Below the pieces are notes generated by a model, which worked only from the letters and a program-made list of their open reading frames with translations, searched no databases and was not told the DNA's origin. A DNA stretch of 64,000 nucleotides from Bacteriovoracaceae bacterium (lineage in GTDB: Bacteria; Bdellovibrionota; Bacteriovoracia; Bacteriovoracales; Bacteriovoracaceae), in assembly GCA_947441615.1 (NCBI GenBank), contig CANEUH010000002.1, forward strand, positions 1 through 64,000, given 5' to 3'. Positions 44,370-53,026 of the stretch are shown here, piece after piece. How positions within the stretch are numbered: the stretch's first letter is position 1; each line of letters opens with the position of its first letter. A program made the position numbers and the translations under genes.

Positions 44370-45386
44370 TTAAAGTTTAATGATTTCTTTAAGTTTTACT
44401 CTCTTCGTTCGATCAACTATTTTTATGACATTTGTCAGTATCGCTTCACCAGAGAGAATGTCGCCTAGGGCCTTAGATTCTTTTTTATCCATATCTCTTT
44501 TCATTAACTGGTAGTTTATAAGCGAGTTATTGTGGCAAACAACCCACTCATGACTAAATTTTGTTTCTGGCAAAACTCTGACGAGTCTTTCCTCAGGATT
44601 TCTATAACTAAAAGTCTTAGAAAATGCTTGAACGGTTAGAGGTAGAAGCTTTCGATCTTTTTTTGCCATTTGTGAAATTCGTTCAATTTCATCATCTTGC
44701 TTTACATGTATAAATTGATGACACCAGTCTTGAGTCCCATTCATGGGACAGGTCGTTTCTTTAGAGCATGGGAAAAGCACATTATATTCTTTTGACAAAA
44801 GATAATCTCTAAGGATTAACATTTCAGAAAAAAATTCCTTGGTACCTGGTTCGATAAATAAGATGTGATCTGGAGAAATTTTCTCAATATAGTCAATTGC
44901 AACCTTCGCCCCCATCTCATTAGCAGAATGTCCAAACAATAAGAACTTTGAATTTTCTGTCTTCCAACTCCATCTTTCGCTTTGCTTAAGTTCATCTTGA
45001 TAAAAAGCCTCCCAGATTTTACGGGACTGACTTTTCATAAGAATTGACTTTTCAATCTGATAAAAAGAACCGCTTCCTCCCAATCCTTTCATGGCAAAAG
45101 TGAACGTTCCCGGCCCAGCTCCTAGATCAATGAAGTCGGATTTTTTAATCAAATCAATCCATTCAGTTGGTAGCCAATGAAAAACTGATTGAAGTTTAGG
45201 GATGTTGGTTAAAAGATAAAAAACAGTATAAGCTGAAACGAGTCTCGGGTCTTTTAAGTACTCATTTATATCTTTTCTATTCTTGGTGAAATTCGTTGAA
45301 ACTTCATCAATTGCTCGGATGAGATCTTGTTCACTTTTAAAATCATAAATCAAATGAGGCAAGAGTTCAGTGAGTGTCAATTTCAT
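44370..45386 (-). CDS. Rsm22-like ribosomal methyltransferase
   Basis: The 338-residue protein has the SAM-binding motif FIDLGAGPGTFTFA (about 85-98), IEPGTKEFF near 178 and a Cys cluster PCSKETTCPMNGTQDWCHQF typical of Rsm22 proteins, which may hold an iron-sulfur or zinc site. Rsm22 homologues act with the small ribosomal subunit. The gene sits 1 bp from the LysR gene start region on the same strand and 40-60 bp before the ClpB-like gene. The exact target base or residue is unknown. Confidence 0.82.
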   Translation of the reverse strand: MKLTLTELLPHLIYDFKSEQDLIRAIDEVSTNFTKNRKDINEYLKDPRLVSAYTVFYLLTNIPKLQSVFHWLPTEWIDLIKKSDFIDLGAGPGTFTFAMKGLGGSGSFYQIEKSILMKSQSRKIWEAFYQDELKQSERWSWKTENSKFLLFGHSANEMGAKVAIDYIEKISPDHILFIEPGTKEFFSEMLILRDYLLSKEYNVLFPCSKETTCPMNGTQDWCHQFIHVKQDDEIERISQMAKKDRKLLPLTVQAFSKTFSYRNPEERLVRVLPETKFSHEWVVCHNNSLINYQLMKRDMDKKESKALGDILSGEAILTNVIKIVDRTKRVKLKEIIKL

Positions 45387-46265
45387 TTAATTACCAATCG
45401 CCTTTAATATCTTCTTCTGATGGTCCGTATCGATCTTCTTTTTTACCATCCCGAGCCAATACTCTTCGGATAGCTTTGGGATCGTTCCAATTTTAAAAAG
45501 TCGACCAGACTTAATCCAGGAACTGGCACTCTCGTCACCAAGGATCACTAATCCCTGACCTCGAACCGCAAGTTCTTTTAATAAAGCTGTATCCTGAGCT
45601 TCAATTGTAACATCAAAATGGAGCCCCTGCTCTAACATAAATTTCTCAAAGTCATGCCTAATTGGATTTTGAAAACCTGGAAGCACAAACTTCCCTCCGC
45701 CCAAGGATGAAGGAAAATTTCTTTTTAATCCAACAAACTCCTTCGCCCCACAAACAGAGACTTTCTCTTTAGAGATGAGGGAGTAAATCATCTCTTTCCC
45801 TTCCTCTAAAGGCTTAAAGTTACCTAAAAAAAGATCAATTTTCCCAGAAAGAAGTAATTCAAAAAGTTCCTCACCAGTTCCTTCAATTACTTTTACCTTA
45901 ACTGAAGGAACACTCATAACAGCTGATATCGCGAAGGCCATTATCGATTTTGGTACAGACTCCTGGGCCCCGAGCGAAATTTCCTTAACGCCGGCATCTT
46001 TAGCGTGGCCTAAATTTGAGACGAGCTCATCTTCAAGTTGCTTGATTGCACGGGCATACTTAAGGACATATTCTCCCTCTGAGGTTATGACCATCTTTTT
46101 TCCAACACGTTCAAAAAGCTTCAGATTAAGATTTTCTTCAAATTGCTTCAGTTGCGCACTAAGCGCAGGCTGACCGACAAGGAGTTTCTTTGATGCCCCA
46201 GAAATAGATCCCTCTTCAGCAATAATGAGAAAATACTTTAGGTGATGTAAATTAATCCAAGCCAC
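45387..46265 (-). CDS. LysR-family regulator, NhaR-like
   Basis: The 292-residue protein has a LysR winged helix at about 3-62 (WINLHHLKYFLIIAEEGSIS, then GQPALSAQLKQFEENL) and a substrate-binding domain at about 90-290. The WINxHHLxYF opening is shared with NhaR-type regulators of sodium response and biofilm genes. It starts with GTG preceded by GAAGG. It is divergent from the peptide-ABC-HlyD-TolC operon, with a candidate operator in between, so it probably controls that operon and itself. Confidence 0.9.
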   Translation of the reverse strand: MAWINLHHLKYFLIIAEEGSISGASKKLLVGQPALSAQLKQFEENLNLKLFERVGKKMVITSEGEYVLKYARAIKQLEDELVSNLGHAKDAGVKEISLGAQESVPKSIMAFAISAVMSVPSVKVKVIEGTGEELFELLLSGKIDLFLGNFKPLEEGKEMIYSLISKEKVSVCGAKEFVGLKRNFPSSLGGGKFVLPGFQNPIRHDFEKFMLEQGLHFDVTIEAQDTALLKELAVRGQGLVILGDESASSWIKSGRLFKIGTIPKLSEEYWLGMVKKKIDTDHQKKILKAIGN

Positions 46266-46290
46266 GGCTACCTTCGATTAAAATGAATAA

Positions 46291-46321
46291 TTGTATAACT
46301 TTTATCGATTTTTATTATACA
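46291..46321 (+). promoter_or_regulatory. Divergent promoter region with LysR-type operator
   Basis: An inverted repeat TGTATAA (46292-46298) and TTATACA (46315-46321) with a 16-bp gap lies between the LysR gene and the export operon. It overlaps a candidate promoter for the operon, TTGTAT (46291-46296), 16 bp, TATTAT (46313-46318). LysR regulators bind such interrupted dyads. The match is by eye only. Confidence 0.5.
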
Positions 46322-46376
46322 TCATAGAGTGCTAGATTAGCAATATCGAGACATATTCTAATTACAGGAGTTATAA

Positions 46377-46493
46377 ATGAAGGCTATATTAATATTAACA
46401 TTGATGATGACAATGGTAATATTTTGTCATGATTCTTTTGGGAAAATCAATTTGGAACGCCCAAATGAGCCCCGTCCTACGACCATTCGTTAA
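46377..46493 (+). CDS. 38-residue exported peptide upstream of the export operon
   Basis: AGGAG lies six bases before an ATG that opens a 38-codon frame. The product has a Lys, then a hydrophobic stretch (AILILTLMMTMVIF), Cys17 and a polar tail ending RPNEPRPTTIR. It looks like a short secreted or membrane peptide; the FC junction is not a good lipobox. It is the first gene after the divergent promoter, 14 bp before the membrane-domain gene, so it could be a cargo, a subunit or a leader peptide. The length is below that of usual gene calls. Confidence 0.55.
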   Translation: MKAILILTLMMTMVIFCHDSFGKINLERPNEPRPTTIR

Positions 46494-46507
46494 TAAAAGG
46501 TAATACT

Positions 46508-47380
46508 TTGATAACAAAATCCTACGTTTCAACAATTAAAGAACTTAGAATGCCAAAAAAGTACATTTTGTATTCCGTACTTTATGGCATCACGACATTA
46601 ATCGTACCGCTCTCAGTCCAGTTTCTAGTGAATAACCTTGCTCTCTCAGGAATATGGATCAATATTTTTGGGTTTATTATTATCATCGGGGCAGGACTCA
46701 CGATCTCATTACTTTTAAGATATTCTCAAATTGTTTTAAATGAAAATTTGCAACGTGAGTTGTTTTTAAGTGAAATTTCAAAATGGAAATCTGAAATCGA
46801 AGAAAAAAACAGAACTCTTTTCATGGAAATCTTTTTTGCCATTAAGTCATTTTCAAAATCCTTTACTTCTTTAATAGAAATTTTTCTTGTTACTTTCTTT
46901 GGCATTATTGTCATGATGGCCTTTCATCCAGCATTTTTAATCCTCGCAATTATTACAGGCGCAACACTTTATCAAATAAGAGAATCCACCAAACCTGCGA
47001 TTGAATCCTCAATTGAAGAGTCGAATCAAAAATATGAACTTTTCAGACTCGCTAACACAGGTACAAATATTGGCGCAACTGAGATAGATAATTATCTAGC
47101 GAATCGCCATGAGAAGTTTAGATTCATTAGTTCTAATACTATTAAAATTTTTATTCTTTTTGTTGTAGGTCAACTTCTTTTGTTAGGAGGAGGCTCATGG
47201 CTTATCCAAATACATCAGCTCTCCATCGGACAACTTGTATCTGCAGAAATTATTTTTTCAGGAATTACTGTATCACTAAATAAGCTACCCTCTGCTCTAG
47301 AGGCTCTTTATGAGTTTGAAACAAACATGTATAAATTACTAAAAGCTAAGGGGGATGAAAATGAACAAGCCCATTTATGA
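46508..47380 (+). CDS. ABC exporter membrane domain without ATPase domain
   Basis: The product has 290 residues and starts with TTG after AAAGG. It has about six membrane helices, with the pattern of type I ABC exporter membrane domains: helix pairs near 18-72, a long cytoplasmic/periplasmic helix with ENLQRELFLSEISKWKSEIE, helices near 115-150, and the last pair near 215-260. It ends at the point where a nucleotide-binding domain would begin; no Walker A or signature motif follows, and the HlyD gene overlaps its end by 20 bp. So an ATPase must come from elsewhere, or the protein works without one. Confidence 0.8.
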   Translation: MITKSYVSTIKELRMPKKYILYSVLYGITTLIVPLSVQFLVNNLALSGIWINIFGFIIIIGAGLTISLLLRYSQIVLNENLQRELFLSEISKWKSEIEEKNRTLFMEIFFAIKSFSKSFTSLIEIFLVTFFGIIVMMAFHPAFLILAIITGATLYQIRESTKPAIESSIEESNQKYELFRLANTGTNIGATEIDNYLANRHEKFRFISSNTIKIFILFVVGQLLLLGGGSWLIQIHQLSIGQLVSAEIIFSGITVSLNKLPSALEALYEFETNMYKLLKAKGDENEQAHL

Positions 47381-48389
47381 AAGCACCCTCCCCTTGGAGA
47401 CAAATAATAAAATGGGTGTTATTTTTATCATAACACTTTTTATTATCATTCCGTTTTTACCATGGATCGCATTCACTTCAGGTGAGGGGCATGTTTCTGC
47501 CGTTGATCCTAATGAAAGAGTTCAATCAATCACTATTCCTGTTAATGGTTTTATCTCCCAGTGGCTTGTGAGTGAAGGTGATCTCGTCAAGAAAGGTCAA
47601 ACTATTGCAAAACTCCAGGATAATGATCCAGAACTGGTTCAAAGATATCAACGTGAATTAGAGGCAGCGAAGGCAGCGACTCAGTCAGCGGCACTTATGT
47701 TTGAAACATCAAAACTTAATCTTCAAAGACAAAGAAGTCTTTTTGAACAAGGTTTATCCGCAAGAAAGGAATATGAAAAAGCTAAAATTGAAAGTTCTAA
47801 GATGGAAATGGAGTATTCTAAGTCACTTGCAACACTAACGAAGGCAGAAACACAGTTTTCTAGACAATTACAAATTATAACATCTCCCCGTGATGGAGTG
47901 ATATCAAGAATTTTGCCAGGTGAAAAAGGGCAGATCATTAAGGCAGGTGCTGCGATTGCAGTACTGACACCTGAAATTACAACACATGCTGTAGAACTTT
48001 GGGTTGATGGTAATGACACGGCTTTAATTTCAAATGGTCAAGAGGCGATCATTCAATTTGAAGGATGGCCTTCAATCCAAGTGCCAGGATGGCCTTCAAT
48101 AGCAATTGGAACCTTTAAGGCGAAGGTTCACCTCGTTGATGCAGCAAGTTCATATAAAGGAAAATTTAGAGTTCTTCTAAAGCCTTTGGGAGAATGGCCA
48201 TCAAAGAAATTTTTAAGACCTGGTGCCCATGCCAAAGGAAACATTATCATGACGAAATCATTCATTATGAAGGAAGTTTGGAGGCAGCTCACTGGATTTC
48301 CAGCAATACTTGAGCCCATCGAGGATGAGTTAAACAAATTAATGAAACAAAAATATAATAATGATAGCGAAGGTGAAAATTCAAAATGA
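47361..48389 (+). CDS. HlyD-type membrane fusion protein
   Basis: The start at 47361 is chosen because the GGGGG ribosome site leaves no room for an ATG at 47355. The 342-residue protein has an N-terminal membrane helix (MGVIFIITLFIIIPFLPWI). A lipoyl-type half-motif follows, VNGFISQWLVSEGDLVKKGQ, then a coiled hairpin at about 95-170, then SPRDGVISRILPGEKGQIIKAGAAIAVL and a beta-barrel domain with a repeated GWPSI pair. It should bridge the inner-membrane part and the TolC-like channel. Confidence 0.88.
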   Translation: MNKPIYESTLPLETNNKMGVIFIITLFIIIPFLPWIAFTSGEGHVSAVDPNERVQSITIPVNGFISQWLVSEGDLVKKGQTIAKLQDNDPELVQRYQRELEAAKAATQSAALMFETSKLNLQRQRSLFEQGLSARKEYEKAKIESSKMEMEYSKSLATLTKAETQFSRQLQIITSPRDGVISRILPGEKGQIIKAGAAIAVLTPEITTHAVELWVDGNDTALISNGQEAIIQFEGWPSIQVPGWPSIAIGTFKAKVHLVDAASSYKGKFRVLLKPLGEWPSKKFLRPGAHAKGNIIMTKSFIMKEVWRQLTGFPAILEPIEDELNKLMKQKYNNDSEGENSK

Positions 48390-49735
48390 TACACATCATC
48401 CTCGTAGCCATTTTTCATTTCAGCGCCCAAGCTATTTCTGAGCATGAAGTTATTAAATCAGTCATTGATCATTTTCCACTCATCGAGGAAGCTGAACTAA
48501 AATACAAGTCAGCTCAAGAGGATGTAATTACGAGCGAAGGCGCCTTCGATCACAAGTTCACCTTTAAGTCTAGAAACCGAATTGAAGATAAGTATGACAA
48601 TCAATATTTTGAAACAAGTATAGAGAGACAAACCTCATTAGGTGGGTTGGGACTCATCGCTGGACATAGGCAAGGTAGAGGAAAATTCCCCTACTATGAT
48701 GGTAAATATGTTACTTCGGGTGCCGGTGAAATATTTGCGGGACTAACAATGCCTCTTTTGAGGGATTTTAAAACTGATGAATTTAGAACGGAATTACAAA
48801 TTTCAAACTTTAAATCGAAGGCGCAAAAAGCAGAATTAGACATAAAATTAAATGTCTATATTCATAAAGCATTATCTCTTTATTATAAATATCTCTTTAA
48901 TAATCAAAAAATTAAAATTAGAAAAGATATTCTAGAAATCGCTGAAAAAAGACAGGAGATGCTTGAGAAAAAATTTAAGGCTGGAGATATAGAAAAACTT
49001 AAAATCATTGATAACCAAAGATCAGTCGATAAAAGAAAAGATGAACTTCTTAAGGCCGAAATTGAATGGATCGATTCAAAAACACAATTAGATCTTTATC
49101 TTAAAGACTCTACGGGGAACCAAATTTCATTAACGAAGGATCTTCTTCCGGTTGATGATATAAAACCTGTGAATAAAGAAATTATAAATCTCAATAATTT
49201 GCCTCAAGTTTCACTCATCGATCAGGAAATTAAAGTCATCAATGCAAAGAAAGAACTTTATGAACAATCAAAACTACCAGGTTTAAAAGTTGAAGTACTT
49301 GGCTCAAGAGAACTCTCTGGCAATCGACCTTATGACCAAGAAGCCCTACAAGTTGGTCTTAAATTTGATATTCCTTTTGAAAACAGAAAGGCAAAAGGAG
49401 CTTCTCTTTCAAGCGAGTACAAATTTTTGGCGCTAAAAAAACAAAGAGACTATCTAGAACAAAACTTATTTCAACAATACACTTTCTCCCATGAGGGAAC
49501 AAAACTCAGTCAAATAAGATGGCAAGTCGTTTCAAATGAATATCAAGAAACACTAAAACTTTCTCAGGCCGAAAAGACTAAATGGGAGCAAGGAGCATCA
49601 GATTTATATATTGTGAACTTAAGAGAGCAAGATACTGCTGATGCAGAAATAAAAAAATGGAATGTCTGGTATGAATACCATCAGTTTCATATCGATAGTC
49701 GTTTATTTTCAGGCACTATAAAAGAAAGTTATTAA
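48386..49735 (+). CDS. TolC-family outer-membrane channel protein
   Basis: The 449-residue protein has a signal peptide and the outer-membrane efflux protein layout: long coiled helices (IRKDILEIAEKRQEMLEKKFKAG, then KAEIEWIDSKTQLDLYL), a strand pair with FETSIERQTSLGGLG, and a second half from about 250. Its ATG overlaps the hlyD stop (ATGA). It completes a tripartite envelope-spanning export path with the two genes upstream. Confidence 0.87.
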   Translation: MIHIILVAIFHFSAQAISEHEVIKSVIDHFPLIEEAELKYKSAQEDVITSEGAFDHKFTFKSRNRIEDKYDNQYFETSIERQTSLGGLGLIAGHRQGRGKFPYYDGKYVTSGAGEIFAGLTMPLLRDFKTDEFRTELQISNFKSKAQKAELDIKLNVYIHKALSLYYKYLFNNQKIKIRKDILEIAEKRQEMLEKKFKAGDIEKLKIIDNQRSVDKRKDELLKAEIEWIDSKTQLDLYLKDSTGNQISLTKDLLPVDDIKPVNKEIINLNNLPQVSLIDQEIKVINAKKELYEQSKLPGLKVEVLGSRELSGNRPYDQEALQVGLKFDIPFENRKAKGASLSSEYKFLALKKQRDYLEQNLFQQYTFSHEGTKLSQIRWQVVSNEYQETLKLSQAEKTKWEQGASDLYIVNLREQDTADAEIKKWNVWYEYHQFHIDSRLFSGTIKESY

Positions 49736-50052
49736 ATGCAGCTTCTATCAGACCTGATATCTTGATCTACATCTATACAGTGAAAATGCCCCTTCCGTAG
49801 ACTAGACCTTATTCTCACCTGCAAACCTTCGCATTCCTCTGGGTCTAGGAGATAGTTGATAGCCTGCTCAAACTCACCAATTCTTAGTCCTTGAATAAAA
49901 CTCTGGCAATCAATCACTACTTTGTTTGGAATATTGGTTTTAAGCACAAAGCTTCTTTCTAGAGGACCATCTTTAGTCATCCTGCTGACCCGGATTTCAT
50001 CTGCCGTTGCAGTAAAGGCAGTCAAGACGAGTAGTACTAAAAGTGATTTCAT
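49732..50052 (-). CDS. Small exported Cys-containing protein, unknown
   Basis: The 106-residue product has a signal peptide (MKSLLVLLVLTAFTATA). Five cysteines follow (IDCQSF, PEECEG, FHCIDV, RSCI), so disulfides are likely. Its 3' end overlaps the TolC gene end by 4 bp, tail to tail. No family is recognised. Confidence 0.6.
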   Translation of the reverse strand: MKSLLVLLVLTAFTATADEIRVSRMTKDGPLERSFVLKTNIPNKVVIDCQSFIQGLRIGEFEQAINYLLDPEECEGLQVRIRSSLRKGHFHCIDVDQDIRSDRSCI

Positions 50053-50236
50053 ATGTTCTCCGATTAAGTGACTTATCGGAGAGAGAAGAGTTTAGTGGAG
50101 AAGGATCCTGACTAATTTAATTTCGTGGGCATTTTATTCCCTTTATGACAAACAATGCCTAATAAGATGATACATATCATGAGTCTTAATGAGGATTTAA
50201 ATACCAAAGCCACTTCCCAAAGAATACTCTAAGTAC

Positions 50237-50824
50237 ATGAAAAAGCTTATTCTTTTATGCTTTTATCTTCTTATTATCATCACAAATAGCTACGGATTTG
50301 ATGAACGATTTAGCGCCTTCATACGAATTGAAAAAACGGCACATTCATTAAAAATTAGACCCAATGGAGAAGGTTCATCAATTCCTGCTGTTGGATATAC
50401 TAAAGAAGTTTCAAAAAAAATATCAAAACTTGAGGATGGATCAGAAGCCGTAATAGAAGGTTTTATTCGATACACTTATCTTAAAACGGAAGGAACTCAC
50501 CATTCACAACCAATCATTATGATCCAAGATATACATCCAGTTTCTTTAAAAGAACTTGGTGTTGGCCCTGAATCAATGATTGCAGATCAGCTACCGCTTA
50601 GATCCACAAAAAATGAATATATTCCTCCATCAATACCAATTACAACAGAGGTCGCCTCGGCAATGACTCTTACAACGAGTCTACTTCTCATGAACGAACT
50701 AACTTCCGCGAATACTTCGTATAGCCTAGATAAGGATTTGAGAACGACACTTTTTCTTTCAACTGGGTTAGTGGCAACCATCGTTTTAATATACGACCAA
50801 ATTCAAGGGAAAAATAAACCATGA
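50237..50824 (+). CDS. Exported protein with C-terminal membrane helices, unknown
   Basis: The 195-residue product has a signal peptide (MKKLILLCFYLLIIITNSYG). A soluble domain of about 110 residues follows, with strands such as AVIEGFIRYTYLKTEG and QPIIMIQDIHPVSL. One or two membrane helices near 140-185 (TTEVASAMTLTTSLLLM, LFLSTGLVATIVLIYDQ) come last. Its stop overlaps the next start (ATGA). It is adjacent to the export operon and may belong to the same function, but this is positional evidence. Confidence 0.65.
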   Translation: MKKLILLCFYLLIIITNSYGFDERFSAFIRIEKTAHSLKIRPNGEGSSIPAVGYTKEVSKKISKLEDGSEAVIEGFIRYTYLKTEGTHHSQPIIMIQDIHPVSLKELGVGPESMIADQLPLRSTKNEYIPPSIPITTEVASAMTLTTSLLLMNELTSANTSYSLDKDLRTTLFLSTGLVATIVLIYDQIQGKNKP

Positions 50825-51951
50825 AATACTTTTTAATTTGGGCAATATTCTCCTCGATAAATGCTTTTGCAACTCCCCTACTTCAAATGAATAAGGCTTT
50901 TCATTCTATAACTGAACTAGGTCCATATCTGAGAAATGAAGAAGAATTTCAAAACAAAAAGAATCGAAAAATAATTCAAAAAAATTTAAAAGAACTTGAT
51001 TCAGCATTTCAAGTTGCTGGGCACGATCATTTAATCAAGCATGATCTCTTTGCCCCTTCTTATGAACTCCTCTCTTCCAACATAAAAGAAAGTTCTCTCT
51101 CATTTGAAAAAGACAAAAAAGATTATTCATTCTGGATATTAAAAGAAACACTAACACTTTGTATGGACTGCCACACAAGACTTCCAATGAGCGTCACATC
51201 TAGCTTCCAAAACGGAGAATTAACGATTGATCCTAATAAAATTAAAGATCCCTATGATCTAGGTGTTGCCTACCTCATAGTAAGAAGATTTATCGATGCA
51301 AAAGATAACTTCACGAGGAGTATTCAGGACCGGATTATAAAAAAAGAAACAGGAAGACTCCTCTTACCATTTCAACAAATCCTAATGATTGAAGTAAAAG
51401 TCAAAAAAGATCCAACTTCGATGATTTCAATTATAAATGATTATCTTTCAAAAAAACATCTGCCACCAACAGTGGAAAACGAATTAAAACTTTGGAAAAC
51501 GAGGCTTGAAATTTGGCAGAAAGAAAAGGCAATTACAAATCAAATTGAAAATGAACAAGAGCTAAAGAAATTTATAAAAAGAAGACTTGAACCATTAAAA
51601 GAAGAAGATTCATTTAATGATTCTCTAAAAGTTGATCTATTGTTTGGCACCGGAATCATTTCTCAATACTTTTTTGAAAATCAAAATTCTCCCTCAGCTC
51701 CAGAAATAAGCTATTGGATGGGTTGGATGGAAAAAAGACTTAAAAAAGAAAACTTTTTAAGTACCGGAAATCTCTATTTCAAGCAATGTATCAAAAAATA
51801 CCCTCAAACTCCAATCGCTAAGGAATGCTTAAAGGAATACACAGAGAGTGTTGAGTTTGACTTCTCAGGCTCTGGAGGAATGGCGATTCCAAGTGAAATA
51901 AAAAAAGAACTAAAGGATTTAAGTGACTTACTTGAGGAAAAAAAGAAATGA
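50821..51951 (+). CDS. Exported helical protein with one CxxCH haem-binding motif
   Basis: The 376-residue product has a signal peptide ending AFAT. A helical domain has the haem attachment motif CMDCH (114-118). Helical repeats follow that could be TPR-like (DLGVAYLIVRRFIDAKDNFTRSIQ, ISYWMGWMEKRLKKENFLSTGNLYF). A single haem per chain would be bound covalently in the periplasm. The distal Met is not obvious, so electron transfer or sensing is possible. It is coupled to the upstream gene by ATGA. Confidence 0.7.
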   Translation: MKYFLIWAIFSSINAFATPLLQMNKAFHSITELGPYLRNEEEFQNKKNRKIIQKNLKELDSAFQVAGHDHLIKHDLFAPSYELLSSNIKESSLSFEKDKKDYSFWILKETLTLCMDCHTRLPMSVTSSFQNGELTIDPNKIKDPYDLGVAYLIVRRFIDAKDNFTRSIQDRIIKKETGRLLLPFQQILMIEVKVKKDPTSMISIINDYLSKKHLPPTVENELKLWKTRLEIWQKEKAITNQIENEQELKKFIKRRLEPLKEEDSFNDSLKVDLLFGTGIISQYFFENQNSPSAPEISYWMGWMEKRLKKENFLSTGNLYFKQCIKKYPQTPIAKECLKEYTESVEFDFSGSGGMAIPSEIKKELKDLSDLLEEKKK

Positions 51952-52135
51952 AAGAAAGTTAACATAATTAAATGAAGGTCAGAAAATTTTCTGGAACACA
52001 GAATCCTTCTTAGGATTGAACTCATAAAGTACAAAAAAGTTCATGAAACAGTCCACAAAGGGTTATCTACTTGGGAAGTCATGTGTTCTAAATTTAAGGC
52101 AAAATAAAAAACTAAGAGATCATCCAGCTGTAAAA

Positions 52136-52154
52136 TCTACAAGGAATCTGTAGA
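52136..52154 (+). promoter_or_regulatory. Small inverted repeat upstream of the nuclease gene
   Basis: TCTACA and TGTAGA (52136-52141, 52149-52154) are reverse complements with a 7-base gap, 23 bp before ATG 52178. It could be an operator or a hairpin in the leader. The gene has no clear ribosome site. Confidence 0.35.
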
Positions 52155-52177
52155 GACATACAAACCAAAAAAATCAC

Positions 52178-53026
52178 ATGAAACAAAACGGCAAAAAACA
52201 ATTCAAAATTCTAAAAGCAAGTGGATACCCAGAGCCCTTTTCAAAAGATAAGCTCACTCTATCCCTTGAAAGAACCGGACTCCCCAGAAAAGAATGTGAA
52301 CACATTTGCGAAAAAGTTTCAAAAGAGATCTCTGAGGGGTCAAAAACAAGAGATATTTACAACAAAGCGCTAAAGCTCGTTAAGCAATCTTCTCCTATTG
52401 CAACTGTTCACTACTCATTAAAAAAATCACTCTTTGAATTAGGCCCGGAAGGGCATCATTTTGAAACATTTGTATCAAAATACTTTGAAGAGATTGGGTA
52501 TAAAACTGAAACGAGAAAGATTATCAGAGGAAAATTTGTCTCTCATGAAATTGATGTTCTTGCAGAATTAAATGGTAAGGAGCATTTTACAGAATGCAAA
52601 TTTCATAACCATGCTGGCTTAAAAAATGATGTCAAAATTAGCCTCTACGTTAAAGCTAGATGGGATGATTTAAAAGATGGGCCTCAAGGAAAGAAATTGA
52701 AAAATTTCTCCATCGCAAGCAATACTGCTTTTACAGATGATGCCATCACATATGCAAACGGTACTGGCCTACATCTATTGGGCATCAATATGCCAGAGGG
52801 TGATTCATTTTTGGATAAAATAAAAAAGCTAAAACTCTATCCGATCACTTCCTTAAGATATTTACCAAAAACATACAAAAAAATTTTCCTAAACAATAAT
52901 ATTATTCTTGCAAGAGATGTCACTTCAAATGCACATAGATTACTAGATTATGGGATGAATCAAAATGACATCAATATAGTAATTAAAGAAATAGAAATAC
53001 TTACATTAAGGAAATCATGGAAATAA
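52178..53026 (+). CDS. ATP-cone domain fused to a PD-(D/E)xK nuclease
   Basis: The 282-residue protein starts with an ATP-cone domain (about 9-88: KASGYPEPFSKDKLTLSLER, then SPIATVHYSLKKSLF), which binds nucleotides in ribonucleotide reductases and NrdR. A restriction-endonuclease-like core follows: FETFVSKYFEEIGY, then Asp126 in HEIDVLAEL and Glu139-Lys141 in TECKFH. All the PD-(D/E)xK residues are there. It overlaps the beta-CASP gene by 10 bp. Nucleotide level may control cleavage. No methylase is nearby, so it is not a normal restriction enzyme. Confidence 0.85.
   Translation: MKQNGKKQFKILKASGYPEPFSKDKLTLSLERTGLPRKECEHICEKVSKEISEGSKTRDIYNKALKLVKQSSPIATVHYSLKKSLFELGPEGHHFETFVSKYFEEIGYKTETRKIIRGKFVSHEIDVLAELNGKEHFTECKFHNHAGLKNDVKISLYVKARWDDLKDGPQGKKLKNFSIASNTAFTDDAITYANGTGLHLLGINMPEGDSFLDKIKKLKLYPITSLRYLPKTYKKIFLNNNIILARDVTSNAHRLLDYGMNQNDINIVIKEIEILTLRKSWK

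Noticed and set aside
46508-48389. Frameshifted ABC exporter with a hidden ATPase domain
   Set aside because: The HlyD gene starts before the membrane-domain gene ends, so there is no room for an ATPase domain, and no Walker A motif is seen in any frame there.
52178-53026. Classical restriction endonuclease
   Set aside because: There is no methylase or specificity gene nearby, and the N-terminal ATP-cone points to nucleotide control instead.
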